Positions 1-10,944 of a stretch of DNA of 64,000 bases are shown here, piece by piece. Under the pieces are notes generated by a model, which saw only the letters and a program-made list of their open reading frames with translations, searched no databases and was not told the DNA's origin. The DNA comes from Diphasiastrum complanatum. Its lineage: Eukaryota > Streptophyta > Lycopodiopsida > Lycopodiales > Lycopodiaceae. Within the stretch, counting starts at the first letter, position 1; the number at the start of each line of letters is the position of its first letter. The DNA lies in contig CM055111.1 in assembly GCA_029204225.1 (NCBI GenBank), forward strand, positions 10,987,999 to 11,051,998, given 5' to 3'. Both the position numbers and the translations under genes were made by a program.

Positions 1-1168
1 AAATGAAGCCTTTGGCCAGGCTTTAGTGAGTAGATCAGCAAGGCAATCTGAAGAAGACACATGATGTAGCTTGATCTCCTTTGCTTGAACCTTTTCCCTC
101 ACAAAATGGTGAGCAATCTCTATGTGCTTGCTCCTTGCATGGAATGTGGGATTGGTTGCTAATGCTTGGCTTGATTGGTTGTCACAAAATATTGTTGGCT
201 GCTCCTCGGCCTCCATGACTTGTAATTCCACCAAAAGCCTCTTCAACCATAGAATCTCCTTTGTTGTGGATGTTAGTGCCTTGTATTCCGATTTGGGGTT
301 GAAGATAGAGATATAGTATCTTGCTTTTTGGAAAACCAAGACACTATGCCATTGCAAAGAAAGGTAACAAAAGCAATTGTGGACCTCCTATCCACCTCAT
401 CACCTGCAAAATCAGCATCCAAATATGCCGTTAAGGCTAGATTAGATCCATCATATAAAATGCCAAAGTTCTTGGTGGCCGAGATGTACCTCAACACCCT
501 TTTGCATTTTTCCAATGACAAACCAATGGATTTTGCATAGATTGGCTTAGTTTGCCTACACTATAACTTAGATTAGGTCTAGTTATAGTAAGATATATTA
601 AGGAGCCTACAAGTCTCCTATATAGTGTGATGTCCTCAAAGGATGCTTCATCATCACTATCGAAAACTTTTACATTTTGCTCCATAGGAGTTTCTACTCC
701 TTTTCATTTCAAACTTTTCTAAGATAGAAGAAGCATATTTGGATTGACAAATAAAACTCAAATCTTTGCCTCTTGAAACTTCTATTCCTAATATGAAATG
801 AAGATTACCAAGGTCCACCATCTTAAACTCCTTAAACAATGCTACTTTCACTTCTTGTATACCATCAAGATCATTTCCACTAAGGATAATGTCATCAGCA
901 TACAAAATGAGAATGATGATCTTACCATCATTAAATCTTAAGTACAAAGAAGGATCATAAGCACTACTTAATAGAGTTCAAAAAGTATTCAACCTAGAGA
1001 ACCAAGCTCTAGGTGCTTGCTTAAGCCCATAAAGGCCTCTTAGCAACAAACACACTTTTTTCTCTTGATCTTCTTTGATGAAGCCCTCAGGTTGCCTCAT
1101 GAAAATCTCCTCTTCCAAATATCCATTGAGAAAAGCATTAGTCACATCAAGTTGAAATAGAGGCCAAC
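1..1168 (-). pseudogene. Ty1/copia RT-RNase H remnant
   Basis: Read on the minus strand this is the C-terminal half of a copia polyprotein. The reverse transcriptase starts near 1168 with [12 protein letters not shown] and [12 protein letters not shown]. The catalytic box YADDIILSGND lies at about 880-900 and LHFILGIEV follows. RNase H (ADFAGDEVDRRST, SKKQDTISLSS) comes next and the module runs off the window edge within the FHARSKHIEI-type tail. It is spread over several frames with frame breaks near 960, 680 and 500, so it is dead. The YxDD aspartates are still present. No LTR, PPT or upstream gag/IN is attached: at about 1168-1175 it abuts an unrelated plus-strand gene. The assignment to copia is firm; the exact junction is good to about 10 bases. 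Confidence 0.93.
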
Positions 1169-1172
1169 CGAC

Positions 1173-1870
1173 GTGCCTACTACCTCTAGGAGGAAGAGAA
1201 AGCAGGCTGTCCCCAAGAAGGCTGGATTTCAAAGGCCAGCTGCTTTCCTTCCTCCTAGGCGTATCCCTGCCAAAAGACCCCGTGTCATCCTGAGCTCTGA
1301 GTCAGATGCTGGAGAATATGACTTAGATCGAGAATCTTCACCCAGTCCTCCTCTTGTTATTCGTCCAGCTCCTCAGCAGGTTTCATTACCAAAATTGTTG
1401 ATTACCCAAGAGGAGCTAGACAAAATAACAAAGAAATCCGTAAATATTGTTTTCACTTCTCTTTTTGCCCCTCATTATTTGTAATTTGCTGATTCTCGTG
1501 TTTTGTGATGACAGTTCACTCTTGAGCCGTATACTCCTGATGATGTATATAGATTTCGGCAAGAGTTGTTTAGAACTTTTGCCCAATACGGTATAAGTGT
1601 TGCACCTACAATCGAGGGCCCTCAAAAGGAATTTGCTCCTGGCTTAACAGCCTTTCAGGTTGTTCAGGATGCAGATCTTATTTTATATGATCAAAAGGAA
1701 ATAAAAGTCCCTTTTAATACAGAGGAAGGCAATTTTGTAGCAGATATTCCTCTTGTCTAAAAGGCATTGAGGCCCTTCCCGAAATAGAGGAGGGAGAGAT
1801 TATAGAAGGAGCTATTGCTTTATCAATTCCTAATACTGATATAGAAAATATAGAAAAATTGATTGAATAG
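1173..1870 (+). CDS. Two-exon ORF, basic N-terminus and acidic tail, unknown
   Basis: I do not recognise this protein. Exon 1 (1173-1439) encodes a basic, Pro/Arg/Lys-rich disordered start ([14 protein letters not shown]), then a Ser/Asp-rich acidic patch ([10 protein letters not shown]). A likely 75-bp intron (1440-1514, GTAAAT...GACAG) joins it in phase 0 to exon 2, which reads [19 protein letters not shown] and [17 protein letters not shown] stop at 1758-1760 ends that frame, but the -1 frame continues at once with an acidic tail ([17 protein letters not shown]) to 1870, so a frame break near 1757 is likely. The first in-frame start is at 1173, close to the junction with the copia remnant, so the true 5' end may be lost. 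It converges on the minus-strand gene at 1961-3429. The basic start suggests nuclear or nucleic-acid binding, which is inference only. Confidence 0.45.
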
Positions 1871-1960
1871 AGATCTATTTGTAAATAGAGAGACATAAAA
1901 AAAAAAGATACAATGATTTTACTTGTAAACAACCCGTTTATGGGTTTTTTTTTATTGATA

Positions 1961-3429
1961 TCACAATAGATTCTTACAATCAGCTTGTGTCCATAGTCTA
2001 ATAATGGAATGCAATTTTTTTATAATGATAAAAAGCCATGATGATTGACATTGTATTTGCTGATAGTTAATCTCAATGTTCTTCCATACAATCTCAATAT
2101 CTTTGTATTTGATCTCGAGCTCATGTCTTTTACGTACCTGCATAAAACTAATACAAAGTTAGTTAGAATTAGTACAGAAATTGTATTAGAAAGTTTTGAT
2201 TGAAACTATTCATAAAAGATCGGCTGTTTACAGTTACTTACGAGTTTATCATTGAAAATGAATCTGAAGTCCAAAAGTACATCATCTTGTAGGAGCAATA
2301 CTTCCCGTCGGATGTAGTTTACACTCCAATCTTCTTCCACCTCAACACATGTCAAAACAGCATCATTGTATATAATTTCAATATTTTTTTGTTTTGAATG
2401 TCCACTGGCTTCCAAGTCTTGATTGAGTGGCACCCATTTACCTTTATTTTTTTTCCATCTTTGATAATGGAAGCATAAGCTTAACATTTGGTTTTCAATT
2501 TGATAACGGAAGCACATGGAAGACATTTTAATTCTGCATTTTATTTCTCCATCTGATCTTTTGTCCCAACTTTCATCCATAAGTTCAGATAATAAACTAT
2601 CTGATAAATTTTTGCATACAAACATCGTTGGGGTTTTGTGAACATTGACACTTAAAAAAAAATCCACAAATATATTCAAGGAAATAAACCAACTCAATCT
2701 GACTGTTTCTTATCGCATGCTCATTTTTAATGAATTTTTTACATCATTATATATCTTGCAACGAAATGATTCTGAAATTGTAGCAACTGATACAATCCAT
2801 TCATCACTTTCAAAACTAGGTAATGGAACTGGTACTATTTGTCCAAAATTTTCTTTTGTATCAGGAATGTACATTGATTCATAAAAAAAAGATTCCACTA
2901 TCAGCTAGATCTTTTGCAGTTCTACCTCGATATTGCAGCTGTCCAATATCAGTGTGAATAACATCTAACACAACTGCTAAAGGTTCACTCGACTCCCATT
3001 CATTTATGTTGGATGGATATAAATCTGCAAGCAAAAAATGATCAGATTGGAAAGTTTACTATTAGATATTTATGAATGACAAAAATCAAAGTATCGAAAA
3101 TATCAATACTCACAGTTGTTTTTTTTGTGATCCTGATGGTTGAATCCTTGCACATTGATCTCTGAATGCATATATAGATGTTGGACTAGAATTTCAGGAA
3201 TATATTTTTCTCCTGATGATGTTCTGAAATCCAAAATTTTGGGCTTCCAATAAGATCGAAATGATAGTTTTGACCTTTTCCTTTTTCGAAATGCTCCTCT
3301 TGATGATGGATGCATCAAAACCCAAGAGTTTTTTGAATATTTTCTTGGCACCCATAATCCATTATCATCTGTCTCGTTGAATAGAAGCATAGAGTCGATT
3401 GAGGAGCACGGTTTCCTTGATGGCGCCAT
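1961..3429 (-). pseudogene. Multi-exon gene of unknown function
   Basis: Not recognised. It starts at the ATG at 3429 (MAPSRKPCSS) and has a basic run (FRKRKRSKLSFRSYWKPK) near residues 55-72. Exon 1 (3429-3114) joins exon 2 (from 3024) through an 89-bp intron (GTGAGT...TTGCAG). Exon 2 reads LYPSNINEWESSEPLAVVLD and DIGQLQYRGRTAKDLADSG. The last intron (2241-2138, GTAAGT...ATGCAG) joins FIFNDKL in phase 0 to VRKRHELEIKYKDIE. The segment before it (EEDWSVNYIRREVLLLQDD, then DFRFIFNDKL) resembles a small ubiquitin-like fold, but only weakly. Two frame breaks fall in homopolymers, an 8-base run at 2883-2890 and a 9-base run at 2654-2662, so it is either decaying or affected by homopolymer length errors. 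A possible 5' UTR intron ends in TTGTTTCAG just upstream of the ATG. Confidence 0.5.
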
Positions 3430-3945
3430 TCGTAATTTGCATGCAAAAATCTGAAACAATGAACTATGAATCCGAAAATTTGCGTAGACAAAAAGCCATG
3501 AATATGAGAAAAAGTGTTGGCGAAAATTTGAAACATTGATCTATTTGGCGCCACAAATTAACTTTGGTTATCCCTGTTAACCATGGTTTGACAATGCATA
3601 TACATTAATGGTACATCGATTTTCTCTTCTCAACCATCTGTCATATTCATTTTCAATATTTTTGGGTCTCTTTGAGCAGTGATGAGCTGGAAGAGCAGGC
3701 CGCATCAACCAATAGCATTTCCACATGCTGTCCAACGAAACAACAATATATTTAAAAAGTTTTTATTTTATTTATATTTGGAAAATTCTACGTTACATAA
3801 AACCCCGAAGCTAAGGTTTCAATTGGTTCACATGGCAACGAAAATAAGAAAAAAAATAAAAAAGCATCTTTTTCAAAGGCCCTCGTCGGGCTCTAAGTTT
3901 CTCTAATGTTGGCATGAAGTAGAAAAGTCCCACGACATTACATAG
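3430..3945. other. Gene-free upstream/intergenic stretch
   Basis: This is the upstream side of the minus-strand gene at 1961-3429. On the minus strand it holds two short near-repeats, GGCGCCA followed by an ATGTTTCAAATTTT-like stretch around 3525-3552 and again around 3421-3460. The second could be the acceptor side of a leader intron. I see no convincing TATA box, no retroelement domain and no open frame that looks coding. Confidence 0.4.
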
Positions 3946-3949
3946 CGAC

Positions 3950-4173
3950 AGTCAGAGTGGCATCAGCTAGCAAAGAATCCAGTGTTCCATGCGAGAACCA
4001 AACACATTGAGATTCGGTATCACTTTATATGTGAGAGGCTGCTGAGTGGTGAGATTCATGTTGTTCATTGTAGTACGGAAGAACAACTAGCTGATATTTT
4101 TATGAAGCCACTTGTGGGAGAAAAGTTTGATAAGTTTAGATCAAAGCTTTCTGTACTTAAAGTTTGTTGACTT
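3950..4173 (+). pseudogene. Copia RNase H C-terminal tail
   Basis: The plus strand encodes the last ~70 residues of a copia polyprotein: AKNPVFHARTKHIEIRYHF, then STEEQLADIFMKPLVGEKF and the end KLSVLKVC. This is the conserved end of the copia RNase H region, and it stops just before a polypurine tract and an LTR-like start. Everything upstream in the element (gag to RT) is missing: the left side is unrelated sequence. It is a 5'-truncated 3' end. Confidence 0.9.
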
Positions 4174-4216
4174 TAAAAGCTATGTATATGACTGTATAAA
4201 AAGTAGACTCTACTTT

Positions 4217-4463
4217 AAGGGAGAGAGTTAGAATTGTAGAATCACTGTGCTACTGTACTGTGGGTCCTATCAGTTGATAAGGATCAATTGGCCTCGCCAC
4301 TAGGCAAGTCGACGGGACACACATCCCGCCAACGGCAACCTAGCTCATGCATAGGTTTCCTGAGTGAACAACTATATGTACAATGTAATTTCATTTTGAG
4401 AAATACAGTTGCTATACGAGCTTGCTATGGAGAGTGTTTTTATGTCTGTGTTATTGTGTAACA
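4217..4463 (+). mobile_element. Polypurine tract and short 3' LTR remnant
   Basis: A polypurine tract (AAGGGAGAGAG, 4217-4227) follows the RNase H tail at the expected distance. The next bases, TTAGAATTGTAG, look like a copia LTR start that has lost its leading TG. The segment continues to about 4463, where GTGTAACA is a plausible LTR 3' terminus. It would be a short LTR of about 240 bp. No second copy is visible in the window, so its ends are inferred. Confidence 0.55.
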
Positions 4464-4530
4464 TGATCTATGTTCCTATTCAAAGCAAATTCTAAGTCTA
4501 ATGTGACAACCTTTCATATCAAAGTTTGGC

Positions 4531-4620
4531 AAAAAGCCTAGTATTCCATGCAAGAAACAAAAGCATTTTGAAATTCAAGTTGCACACCATTTTGTGAGGG
4601 ATCAATGATGGCTAAAGAGG
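4531..4620 (+). pseudogene. Decayed copia RNase H scrap
   Basis: Across a frame break the plus strand gives VFHARNK-like and then VAHHFVRDQ-like residues. This is the same conserved copia RNase H tail (FHARxKHIE...HHFVR) as at 3950-4173 but much more degraded. It may be a second element or a partial duplication. Confidence 0.5.
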
Positions 4621-5268
4621 TGGGCAAAAGTGATGAGTTGACTTCCCCTTATTACATGCTGTAAATTCACCTAACTTTGCAAAGGAAGTGAGTTTTGCTA
4701 TGTATTCCAAGTTCCCATAGTGAGAAAATAGATTATTTTTGGAGCTCATTGGCAATCTCGAGTTTGCTCTCCATGTACATTGATTTTTTTTAATCCAAAT
4801 GAAACCAAGACTTCAAGTACTTCAAACACTGTTTTAAATCTGTACGGCAGGCTGCTCTTCACACGTGTGGGCTTGGATTTGAGTCTATGACCTTGTTTAT
4901 TGACTATCAATGCTTGTTGTTTGTCAAATTGTTGGCTCAAATACACTTCCACTCCGTATCTAGCCAACTGGCAAATACACATCAGTAATGGTTATACTCC
5001 GGTTAATAAAAATCCTGGAATAACTGGATAATCTATTCACTCGCAAGCTTATGCTTAGAATCAACAATTCCAAAACGAATTCCAACTCACACAACTGAAA
5101 GAATAACTAATCCTAACACTCCTCACTTCAACCTATCTGATTACTCTCAGGAATTCACAATCATTTATCACAAATATAAACAACAATTGGTGCACAAATC
5201 TGATAAGTAGTATTCCAAAGGTTCTTTCCAATGACAATAGTTCCTACATTCCTATGCAACATACATAT
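4621..5268. other. Intergenic, no gene seen
   Basis: I find no conserved domain here. The minus-strand frame at 4746-4982 has no recognisable motif and overlaps ordinary AT-rich sequence. The stretch separates a copia tail from the next LTR. Confidence 0.4.
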
Positions 5269-5546
5269 TGTGGGAAATTATCAACTAGTTTAGTCAATAT
5301 AGGTCATAGTTGATAAAATTGCCAGATATGCATATTGAGGCCAACTTTATATTAGACTTCGAGTTTGACTTTTCAAAGTTATATTAGTCTAAATGCATTT
5401 GAATAAATACTTTTGGAAAGTGTGGGAAAGTTTATAAGTCGAGTTTGAATAGATTCAAATTTGAATGTTACATTGAATCTAGTCCCAAAATAGTAGGGTT
5501 TACATTTTGGAGGGAAGCCAAGTGGCCAAATAGGGTTTGGACATGT

Positions 5547-5555
5547 TATAAAAGG
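5547..5555 (+). promoter_or_regulatory. LTR TATA box
   Basis: TATAAAAGG lies inside the 5269-5921 LTR, upstream of the CT tract, in the position expected for the U3/R promoter. Function is inferred from position and sequence only. Confidence 0.6.
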
Positions 5556-5570
5556 ATGTAACTCGTGGGA

Positions 5571-5680
<110 letters not shown>

Positions 5681-5921
5681 TCATTCGTGCTTATACATGG
5701 TTCTCTTGGGTTTCTACTATCCATTGGTGCACTATACTTGTGATATCTTGCAATTCTATGTGTAGAATGATAAATATTTGTTATTTTCAGGTTCACACAT
5801 GTGAAATATAGTAGGTTACTATTGTTGTATGGAAAATAACTTTTATATATTCTTTTATTCATGTTTCATCAAGTTCTATAAGAGTTTTATTTTGGATCTT
5901 AGTGATCTGAAATCTTTCACA

Positions 5922-6189
5922 TGGTATCAGAGCTTGTGTTTCAGGTTACAAAGGAGGAAATCACATCTACCAATGATTTGGAGAAGATATCAATGCTAGA
6001 GCATGCTAGATTGGATTCTGCACCAAAATTGAGTTTCTTGCATTTGTAGATTGGATCTTTTGTAGATCACAATCCTATATAGGTTTATAGTCTTAATTAA
6101 TTTCAATTTTTGAATTCACATGTTAGATTTGGCCATTGGATTAGCCTAAGTGGTGGCTAATAGATTGCATATCAAGTTTTTGGCATTTG
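5922..6189 (+). mobile_element. Primer-binding site and leader, then junction
   Basis: TGGTATCAGAGC (5922-5933) directly follows the LTR end and matches the usual plant copia Met-tRNA primer site. About 250 bp of non-coding leader follow. Around 6190 the sequence changes abruptly into the integrase of a different copia element, so gag and protease of the LTR's own element are missing. Confidence 0.75.
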
Positions 6190-8168
6190 CAAATAGATTT
6201 TGAAATATTCACCTCAATCAAATGGTCTTGTTGAGAGAAAGAACAAAACCTTAGTCGAATTGGCAAAGTGCATGTTATCACATGCGACACTTTTGAAGTC
6301 CTTCTGGGCTGAAGCTATTTCAACAACAATCTATATTCAGAACATATATCCTACTAAAGGTCTCTCAGACAAAACATCATTTGAAGTTTGGACAGGTACA
6401 AAACCTTCTTTATCAAACTTACGAGTTTTTGAATGTCCTACTTATGCGCAGATTCCTCATGATCTCAGGAAGAAGCTCGACTTCTAGAGCATCAAATGTA
6501 TTTTCATCAGCTACACTACTTCAGATCAAGCCTACAAGTTGTTCAATCCTATCGAGTTGAAGATATTCACTAGCTAGGAGGTCATCTTCATCGAAGATCA
6601 GTTTATCAACCTCAAGGGGAAAGACAAAGCCCATGTAGCTGACTTGTCTGACTCGTCCGAGACATATTGAACTTCAAAGTTCCTTAGTCAACTATTCCCA
6701 GTGAAGGTCCAAGCTCATCCACTTTCGATGAACAACATTTTAATGGTGAATCCGAAGATGTTGATGTTGCAGTTCAGCAACTACAACATGATGAAAATGA
6801 TGAACTTCCTTTATTCCCAAGAAGATCATCAAGAACCAGCAAACCACCTATCAGGTATATTGATGAGTCTGCAGCCTATCTTGTTCATGAGCATACGACT
6901 ATCGAAGAGGCACTCAGTCAGCCCAATATTAATCTCTGAAAGGAAGCTATGGATAAAGAGTATTTATCTTTTATCAAGAACTAGACATGGACGATTGTCA
7001 AATTACCTGCCAGCAGAAACGTAGGTGATTGCAAATGGATTTTCAAATTCAAGTACAAAGCAGATGGAATCATCGACATAAAAAAAGCTCGACTTGTCGT
7101 TAGAAGATTTTCTCAAGTATACAATGTCGATTACACTGAGACTTTCAATCCAGTAGTCAAGCATTCTTCTATTCAACTTTTATTATCGTTTGCTGCTATA
7201 GCAGAATTGGAAATACATCAAATAGATGTACAAACAACCTATCTCAATGGAGTTATCGAAGAAGACATTTACATGGTGCAACCCAAAGGTTATATTATCA
7301 AGGGTAAACACAATCATGTGTGTAAACTCCATAAATCACTTTATGGCTTGAAGCAATCTGCTCGAGCATGGTTTCAAAGGATCAATAATCTCCTTATTGA
7401 TCACGGCTACATACCAAGCTCTTCAGATTCGAATGTTTACTTCAAAAAAGTGCAACAGTCTTTCATCATTATCACTTTATATGTGGATGACACATTGCTC
7501 TTTGGCAACAGTATCAATATGATAATAAGACAATGCTATCTTCCGAATTCGACATGATTGATCTGGGCGAAACTCATTTATGCCTTGGTATTCAAATCCA
7601 TAGAGACAAAAACTGAAAGTTGATCTATAGTACTCAACAGAGGTACATCTACAATATGTTAGTCAGATATAATCTGGTTAATTGAAAGTAGCTCTCTCAC
7701 CAATGGAACCAGGTCTCAAATGCAAGTTGGGCAGGAGATGTAAACACTTGTAAATACACTTCTTGATTTACATTTTTCCTCAACAATGGTCCTATTTCCT
7801 GGAACAGTCGAAAGCAATCTTCGATAGCTCTATCTTCTACAGAATCACAAGCTGCAATGGAAGCAGTTTGGTTGGAGAACTTACTTTCAGATATCAGTCT
7901 AAATCAATATGCTCCAACATTATTGTTTTGTGATAATCAAAGTGCCATTGCCTTGTCAGCCAACCCTAGATTTCATTCTAGGAGTAAGCACATTGAAATC
8001 AAGTATCACTATGTCAAAAACAGATTCTCGATAAAGAGGTCAGATTGCAATACTGTCAAACACAAGATATGACAACATATATTTTTACCAAAGCATTAAC
8101 CTTGGATGCACACACAAAATTTTGTGTAAAATTAAGTTTAAAGGTCAAGATATTCATGGATTCAGATT
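6190..8168 (+). pseudogene. Copia integrase C-term, RT and RNase H
   Basis: This is a 5'-truncated copia pol. It opens inside integrase (YSPQSNGLVERKNKTLVE, carrying the catalytic Glu), followed by SFWAEAISTTIYIQN. RT follows: ETFNPVVKHSS, EIHQIDVQTTYLNG, LYGLKQSARAWF, and an intact YVDDTLLFGN near 7480-7510. RNase H includes NGPISWNSRKQSSIALSSTE and SANPRFHSRSKHIEIKYHY. The frame is broken many times, for example by in-frame stops at about 6486 and 6984 and shifts near 7555. A deletion near 7740-7780 removes sequence between the RT thumb and RNase H. It is close kin to the elements at 12648-15700 and 52130-53133. Confidence 0.92.
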
Positions 8169-8184
8169 AAGAGGGAGTGTTAGA
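8169..8184 (+). mobile_element. Polypurine tract and first bases of a 3' LTR
   Basis: AAGAGGGAG at 8169-8177 is the plus-strand primer of the preceding copia. TGTTAG at 8178 is the start of its 3' LTR. Only a few LTR bases remain before the sequence switches to a minus-strand gag. Confidence 0.7.
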
Positions 8185-8802
8185 TTATTCTCCTACTAAT
8201 CGACTTATCGACATTTTAATCTTCGTCCAACTTTTATCTAGTTTTCGATTATCTTCTTGCAGCAACATAGTGATAACTCTGGTAAGAGTTAAATATGAGT
8301 GTGTCATGATGATCATCACCCAGTCATATGTAGAGAGAAGATTTGAAAGCAATGTCATAGTTGTGTCTTGATCTTCTATGACTGATCCGACAATGACCAT
8401 CTGTTGCAAGAGATTCTTAAACTGGTTAATATGATTCTGAAGAGAATCATTATTTGACATCTTGAGTGTGAAGAATTTCCTTCGAAGATGCAAGTTGGTA
8501 GTTACGTCTCTCACATCATATAGTGAGCTCATGATGTCCCAAACTTTTTTCAAAGTTTTGGCGTCAGCTATGTGACCAATCTCGGGATTTGATATATTGA
8601 GGATAATAAGCGCAAAAGCTTTACCATCCTTTGATTTTCACTTTGAGTCGTCTGTGTCATCTTCAGGCTTCACTTCAATACCTATAACAACATCCCACAA
8701 CTCATTGGCGATTAGCAAGGTCTTCATCTTAAATTTTCATAAATAATAATTGGATCCATTTAGCTTGTCTGTGGTAAGACCGACTTTACTTTGAGAATCC
8801 AT
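8185..8802 (-). pseudogene. Copia gag fragment
   Basis: The minus strand reads a copia gag N-terminal region starting with an ATG at 8802 (MDSQSKVGLTTDKLNGSNYY). It continues NELWDVV, ALIILNISNPEIGHI, MKKVWDIMSSLY, and a C-terminal ending near MSISRLVGE. This is the UBN2/gag-polypeptide region of plant copia elements; the CCHC knuckle is not reached. An in-frame stop follows NYYL and a frame change lies near 8640. It belongs with the minus-strand LTR to its right and lies tail-to-tail with the plus-strand RNase H end. Confidence 0.82.
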
Positions 8803-8992
8803 CTGGAACTTTAGTCTAACGACGTTAAGAGAGAGATATTGTGCTGTGTTATAATTAAAAATCAATTCTCTGATACCGAAACAAATTGATTCGAACTGAA
8901 GAATAATTTGATATTGTGAAACATATCAAGTATAAGAGCTTGTGCTCTGATATAGTATTAGGCCTTGAAGAAGAATCAACGCTCTGATACCA
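8803..8992 (-). mobile_element. Leader and primer-binding site of a minus-strand copia
   Basis: On the minus strand, TGGTATCAGAGC (8992 down to 8981) abuts the LTR end and is the Met-type primer site. Two further near-copies of the same dozen bases occur in the leader, at about 8941-8955 and 8867-8879, so the site is effectively repeated three times within 125 bp. Confidence 0.7.
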
Positions 8993-10080
8993 TGTTGGAA
9001 AGAGGTGTGTGAAAGATAGGTCAAATAAGATTCGAATAAAAAAAAATTGAACGACAAGAAAGAAAATTTATCGTGCGTAACGAAATAAACTATTTTTCTC
9101 TTTCTCTATGCATGACTACACTTATCAATTTTGAACAAAACAATAGTGATAGAAATCATGTTCGATCTTATAGTAAATAACTTTGAAATCATTAATACTT
9201 AATGATTACGTAGCCAAACATTAAAGCATTGAATTATCAGACAGATAATAAGAGATTATCAGTTACAAAAGCATTACAAAGAGGCATTCATACTGACATG
9301 ATACTGAATGCAATAAAAGATAGATTGATTCAGTAAAAGAAACAAATTAGAATGGAAATGAGCACAAAGGAATTGCGGATCAAAGCTGCGTGATCCAAGC
9401 TATCTCTGAGTAATTGTAACTCTGTTTAAATTAAGCACTTTCGCTGATAAGCAGTAAGCACAATAGTAAACTCTAACTCAACTCTAAAGGACTGGACTAG
9501 AATGCTCAAGAGTATTCAAGATCGAAGGCTTGAGAGAGATGCTAACTATGTTTAAAAGACATTGCTGATTTCTTGATCACATTGTATTGCATTGCATTGA
9601 ATTGGATTGTTAAATGTAGAAATATGAGTAGCTATATATACTAAGCAATTAGGTCGTCAAATGCGTCATCCAGTTGGCTGTGATGTGCTGGCATCGATCC
9701 AATTATGACTTCTCATAAATTACTTGTTGATGGATTAATGCAAGTCAGTGGCTTTGGTTGTAAACTTTTGGTCTGCAGAATTGAACGTAAACTGTCATTC
9801 TGCAAAAATGAACGTAAACTGTCACATGCAAAAAATGCGAGAAATGTGAAAAATGCAAAAGTCTTTGCCAAAGTCAATTCCTTGACATTTGAGACATCTG
9901 GCATTTTGCAAAAAAGCCGAAGTGAGAGAAAATCCCGAAAGACGAAAAATGCGAAGGTCTTCGCCAAAGTCATTTCCTCACCATTTGAGGCATCTGGCAT
10001 CCTGTGAAAAAGCCAAAGTGAGAGAAAATCCTGAAAGACGACAATTCTGAAAATGTCGACACTATGAGCCATTTTTGAGT
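8993..10080 (-). mobile_element. Copia 5' LTR with duplicated U3 block
   Basis: On the minus strand the LTR ends CTTTCCAACA directly before the primer site. Its R/U5 part (9060-9260) is clearly related to the LTR at 11624-12647, sharing GCATGACTAC, GTGAT..AAATCATG and GATTACGTAGCCAAACATTAA. A minus-strand TATA (TATATATAGC near 9631-9640) marks the promoter. To its right lies a tandem duplication of about 97 bp (9851-9946 and 9947-10044), probably in U3. The outer boundary near 10080 is uncertain. Confidence 0.7.
9851..10044. repeat. Two ~97-bp tandem units in an LTR
   Basis: Both units carry AATGC(A/G)AA(A/G)GTCTT, GCCAAAGTCA, ATCTGGCAT and AGTGAGAGAAAATCC in the same order with scattered mismatches. 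They sit upstream of the minus-strand TATA box and so look like duplicated promoter sequence. Confidence 0.8.
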
Positions 10081-10106
10081 AGTTATGCAGACTGTGTAAA
10101 AACACA

Positions 10107-10345
10107 AGAGTCTTCCATAACATCTTTTCCAATTGACTCTGTTTTGATGCTCTTGATTAGCTCCAAATTGCCAACTTCCCTTTTGACTTGTTGAAGCCCT
10201 TTTAGATCAACCTCTTGATCATCAACTTCATTCAAAGTCATTGAAAAAACTTTGTTTTCAAATCTATTACTTGCTGTAAAAACATGAAAACATCCATCTA
10301 CTTGCATAGTATTATCTACACAAGAAGATTCACCAAAAGATGTTT
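10107..10345 (-). other. Open frame of unknown origin fused to a copia piece
   Basis: The minus-strand frame that carries the copia linker (to about 10345) continues without a stop for ~80 residues (SCVDNTMQVDGCFHVFTA, EVDDQEVDLKGLQQVKREV, ending CVFTQSA). I do not see the copia RT that should follow. The tail is acidic and unrecognised and may be a captured or rearranged fragment, or chance open sequence. Confidence 0.3.
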
Positions 10346-10930
10346 CATTCTTCATAAGAACTTGATACGCAAGATCCATTGCTTGAATCCACTCCTCTTC
10401 TTTTCTTGCTTCATCTACACTTGTAGGGTTATCAAAAGAGGTTAGGAAATAAACATAATTTCCAAAAACTACTTGCTTACCCTTTTCATCATATGTGAGC
10501 CTTGAAGGCATTTGTCTTTCTTTTGATATTTTTTTGACTTGATGAAGGTCCATCATCATCACCATCTAAAGTAGAATCCTTTACATCAACATCAATAATG
10601 TTAGATCCATCCACATAATCATCAATAATATTTGAAGACACTTTTGGAATGTTCCCCTCATAAAAAATGACATCTCCAACAACAATCACTTTGTTAGCAA
10701 TAGGAATGTAAACCTTGTAGGCTTTACTCACCTCACTATATCCAACAAAAACACCTTTTCTTGAAAATGGATCTTTCTATCATCAAGAGTGATGTTGACA
10801 TAGCATGTGCATCCAAAGGTTCTTAGAAAGTTGACACTTGGACTCCTCTTGAATAGCATCTCAAAATGTGTCCTTCCATCCAAAATAGCACTTAGCTACC
10901 TATTGCATAAGAAATTGGCACACAACAAAG
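10345..10930 (-). pseudogene. Copia integrase C-terminal and IN-RT linker fragment
   Basis: Minus strand: FKRSPSVNFLRTFGCTCYV, then KAYKVYIPIANKVIVVGDV, FYEGNIP, an acidic linker, and MPSRLTYDEKGKQVVFGNYV with EEEWIQAMDLAYQVL. This is the classic end of copia integrase and the linker into RT. Frame breaks lie near 10760 and 10540. RT is absent downstream, and upstream the fragment is cut at ~10930 next to a plus-strand LTR piece. Confidence 0.82.
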
Positions 10931-10944
10931 CTTGATCCCAAAGT

